Shown here piece by piece: positions 5,027 to 5,695 of a stretch of DNA of 5,695 nt. The stretch is from positions 7,711-13,405 of the forward strand of contig MHQO01000031.1 of the NCBI GenBank assembly GCA_001820675.1, written 5' to 3'. The position numbers were made by a program, and so were the translations under genes. Origin of the DNA: Candidatus Sungbacteria bacterium RIFCSPLOWO2_01_FULL_47_10 (GTDB lineage Bacteria; Patescibacteriota; Minisyncoccia; Sungbacterales; GWA2-42-14). The notes beneath the pieces were generated by a model. That model was given only the letters and a program-made list of their open reading frames with translations, had not been told where the DNA came from and did not search any database. Each line of letters opens with the position of its first letter. Position 1 is the stretch's first letter.

Positions 5027-5030
5027 AATC

Positions 5031-5660
5031 ATGCTGAAATCGCAAATGGATATTATTACACTCTGGAATTTTTGTGAAACAAACGGACTTACTCAATTTG
5101 TATCCGTTGACCGAAACGCGGCATATCAATATGCGCGCGAGCTGAAGAAAAAAGGGAAAAGAGTCGAACACTGGCATTTTCCCGGAGTTCATCCGAAGGA
5201 CGATTGCGCGTTTGCCGCGCTTTCGCTGGTAAGTTCGGCGGTTAATTTCTGCTTTCCCATTTTCGACAACCCAAGTGATAAATATACCGTGGAAAATTCC
5301 GAAGATCCATCGAGGCCCTTCAGGGGGGCGATTGCGATGCAGCGTTGTTTTTATCGACAGTTTGGAAATAATCCTGTTACGGCACGGACCCTTGCGCCGC
5401 ATTTTGCCGCGTTTTCAAAAACCGCGGAATTTTTTAGAGGCGCGAATATCATTCCGCTTCTTGAGCACCGCCACTGGATCATGCAAGAAGTTATCGAGGT
5501 TCTTGATGAAAGGTTTTATGGCAACCCCATGCATGTATATGAAGAGGCTCAATGGAATGCTCCTCGTTTGGTTGACCTGCTTGTTCAAGAATTTCCCCAA
5601 GCATTCGGTGATGACATGGGACTGTTGCCGAATAGCCCCTTTATCCACAGAGAAAGATGA
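5031..5660 (+). CDS. Queuosine-salvage (Qng1/DUF2419) family homologue, apparently short at the C-terminus (209 aa)
   Basis: Members of this family are N-glycosidases that release queuine from queuosine 5'-monophosphate so the base can be reinserted into tRNA. The match is by recalled family pattern. It includes FVSVD (23-27) near the N-terminus, VEHWHF (45-50), and then the helix leading to VNFCF (71-75), the counterpart of the family's NFxFW with Trp replaced by Pro. KYTVE (84-88) follows, then FRGAIAMQR (97-105) in place of the YxGxxxLxAAxNR segment. IPLLEHRHWIMQEVIEVLDERFYG (141-164) and the run from A177 to FPQ (188-190) match the family's IPLLEER...EKFGG and AxxLVxLVVxxFP blocks almost step for step. 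Typical members have 300-350 residues. This one stops at about the point where the FYKRAQ segment and the C-terminal half should begin, so known activity cannot be assumed. It is cytoplasmic, with no signal peptide. The start has a good Shine-Dalgarno. Confidence 0.7.
   Translation: MLKSQMDIITLWNFCETNGLTQFVSVDRNAAYQYARELKKKGKRVEHWHFPGVHPKDDCAFAALSLVSSAVNFCFPIFDNPSDKYTVENSEDPSRPFRGAIAMQRCFYRQFGNNPVTARTLAPHFAAFSKTAEFFRGANIIPLLEHRHWIMQEVIEVLDERFYGNPMHVYEEAQWNAPRLVDLLVQEFPQAFGDDMGLLPNSPFIHRER
5641..5649 (+). promoter_or_regulatory. Perfect DnaA box inside the end of the Qng1-like gene
   Basis: TTATCCACA occurs here within codons for F-I-H-R (204-207). It repeats the 11-base sequence TTTATCCACAG seen at 1062-1072. 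Because it is coding, it could be chance. Confidence 0.35.
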
Positions 5661-5676
5661 TGAAGAAAATGGTAAA

Positions 5677-5695
5677 ATGAGCACAGATTACTCAC
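5677..5695 (+). CDS. Possible start of a downstream gene (partial)
   Basis: An ATG at 5677 opens a frame (MSTDYS) that runs off the window. It starts 16 bases after the Qng1-like stop, preceded by a weak purine-rich stretch (GAAGAAAA). The same frame is open further upstream, so it could instead be the continuation of the Qng1-like protein after a frameshift. Six codons are too few to decide. Confidence 0.25.

Noticed and set aside
4803..5402. 199-codon minus-strand frame
   Set aside because: It is a shadow of the Qng1-like gene on the opposite strand. It crosses the promoter, Shine-Dalgarno and terminator, and reads as low-quality Arg/Phe/Ser-rich sequence.

Overview
The window reads as bacterial chromosome: compact genes, Shine-Dalgarno sites on some genes, sigma70-type promoters and Rho-independent terminators. 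I see no phage, insertion sequence, CRISPR array, rRNA or tRNA. Small single-domain proteins, a monomeric-type B12-dependent ribonucleotide reductase and a short protein beginning MGLFD...KPHIT suggest an uncultivated small-genome lineage of the Patescibacteria/Parcubacteria kind. That placement is recall and inference, with low to moderate confidence.

Layout. Positions 21-69 hold a strong bidirectional terminator. A 283-residue exported protein of unknown function lies at 84-935 on the minus strand and has a near-consensus promoter at 976-1004. The 550-base gap 936-1485 contains no convincing gene but is rich in signals: AT tracts with a perfect DnaA box, a nested foldback ending in a T-run (1150-1263, a candidate structured RNA or attenuator), short ACGAA-type repeats, and a perfect palindrome inside a longer hairpin just before the next start codon. 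At 1486-3825 lies a complete class II (adenosylcobalamin-dependent) ribonucleoside-triphosphate reductase with an N-terminal ATP-cone and all expected catalytic cysteines. It converges on a small basic protein (3960-4226, minus), with two terminators between them.

A 232-base divergent promoter region (4227-4458) follows, then a 117-residue hypothetical protein (4459-4812) and a terminator (about 4921-4948). Next is a 209-residue homologue of the queuosine-salvage (Qng1/DUF2419) family (5031-5660). It appears to lack the family's C-terminal half. The last bases may begin another gene.

How the parts may relate. The reductase supplies deoxynucleotides for DNA synthesis, and the Qng1-like protein would recover queuine for tRNA modification. 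The window does not show them as one operon, since each gene has its own promoter or terminator signals. Consensus DnaA boxes (TTATNCACA) occur four times, three in intergenic DNA and one of these upstream of the reductase. This raises the inference of replication-linked regulation or DnaA titration. The most novel candidates are the foldback RNA and the start-site palindrome upstream of the reductase, and the truncated Qng1-like protein.
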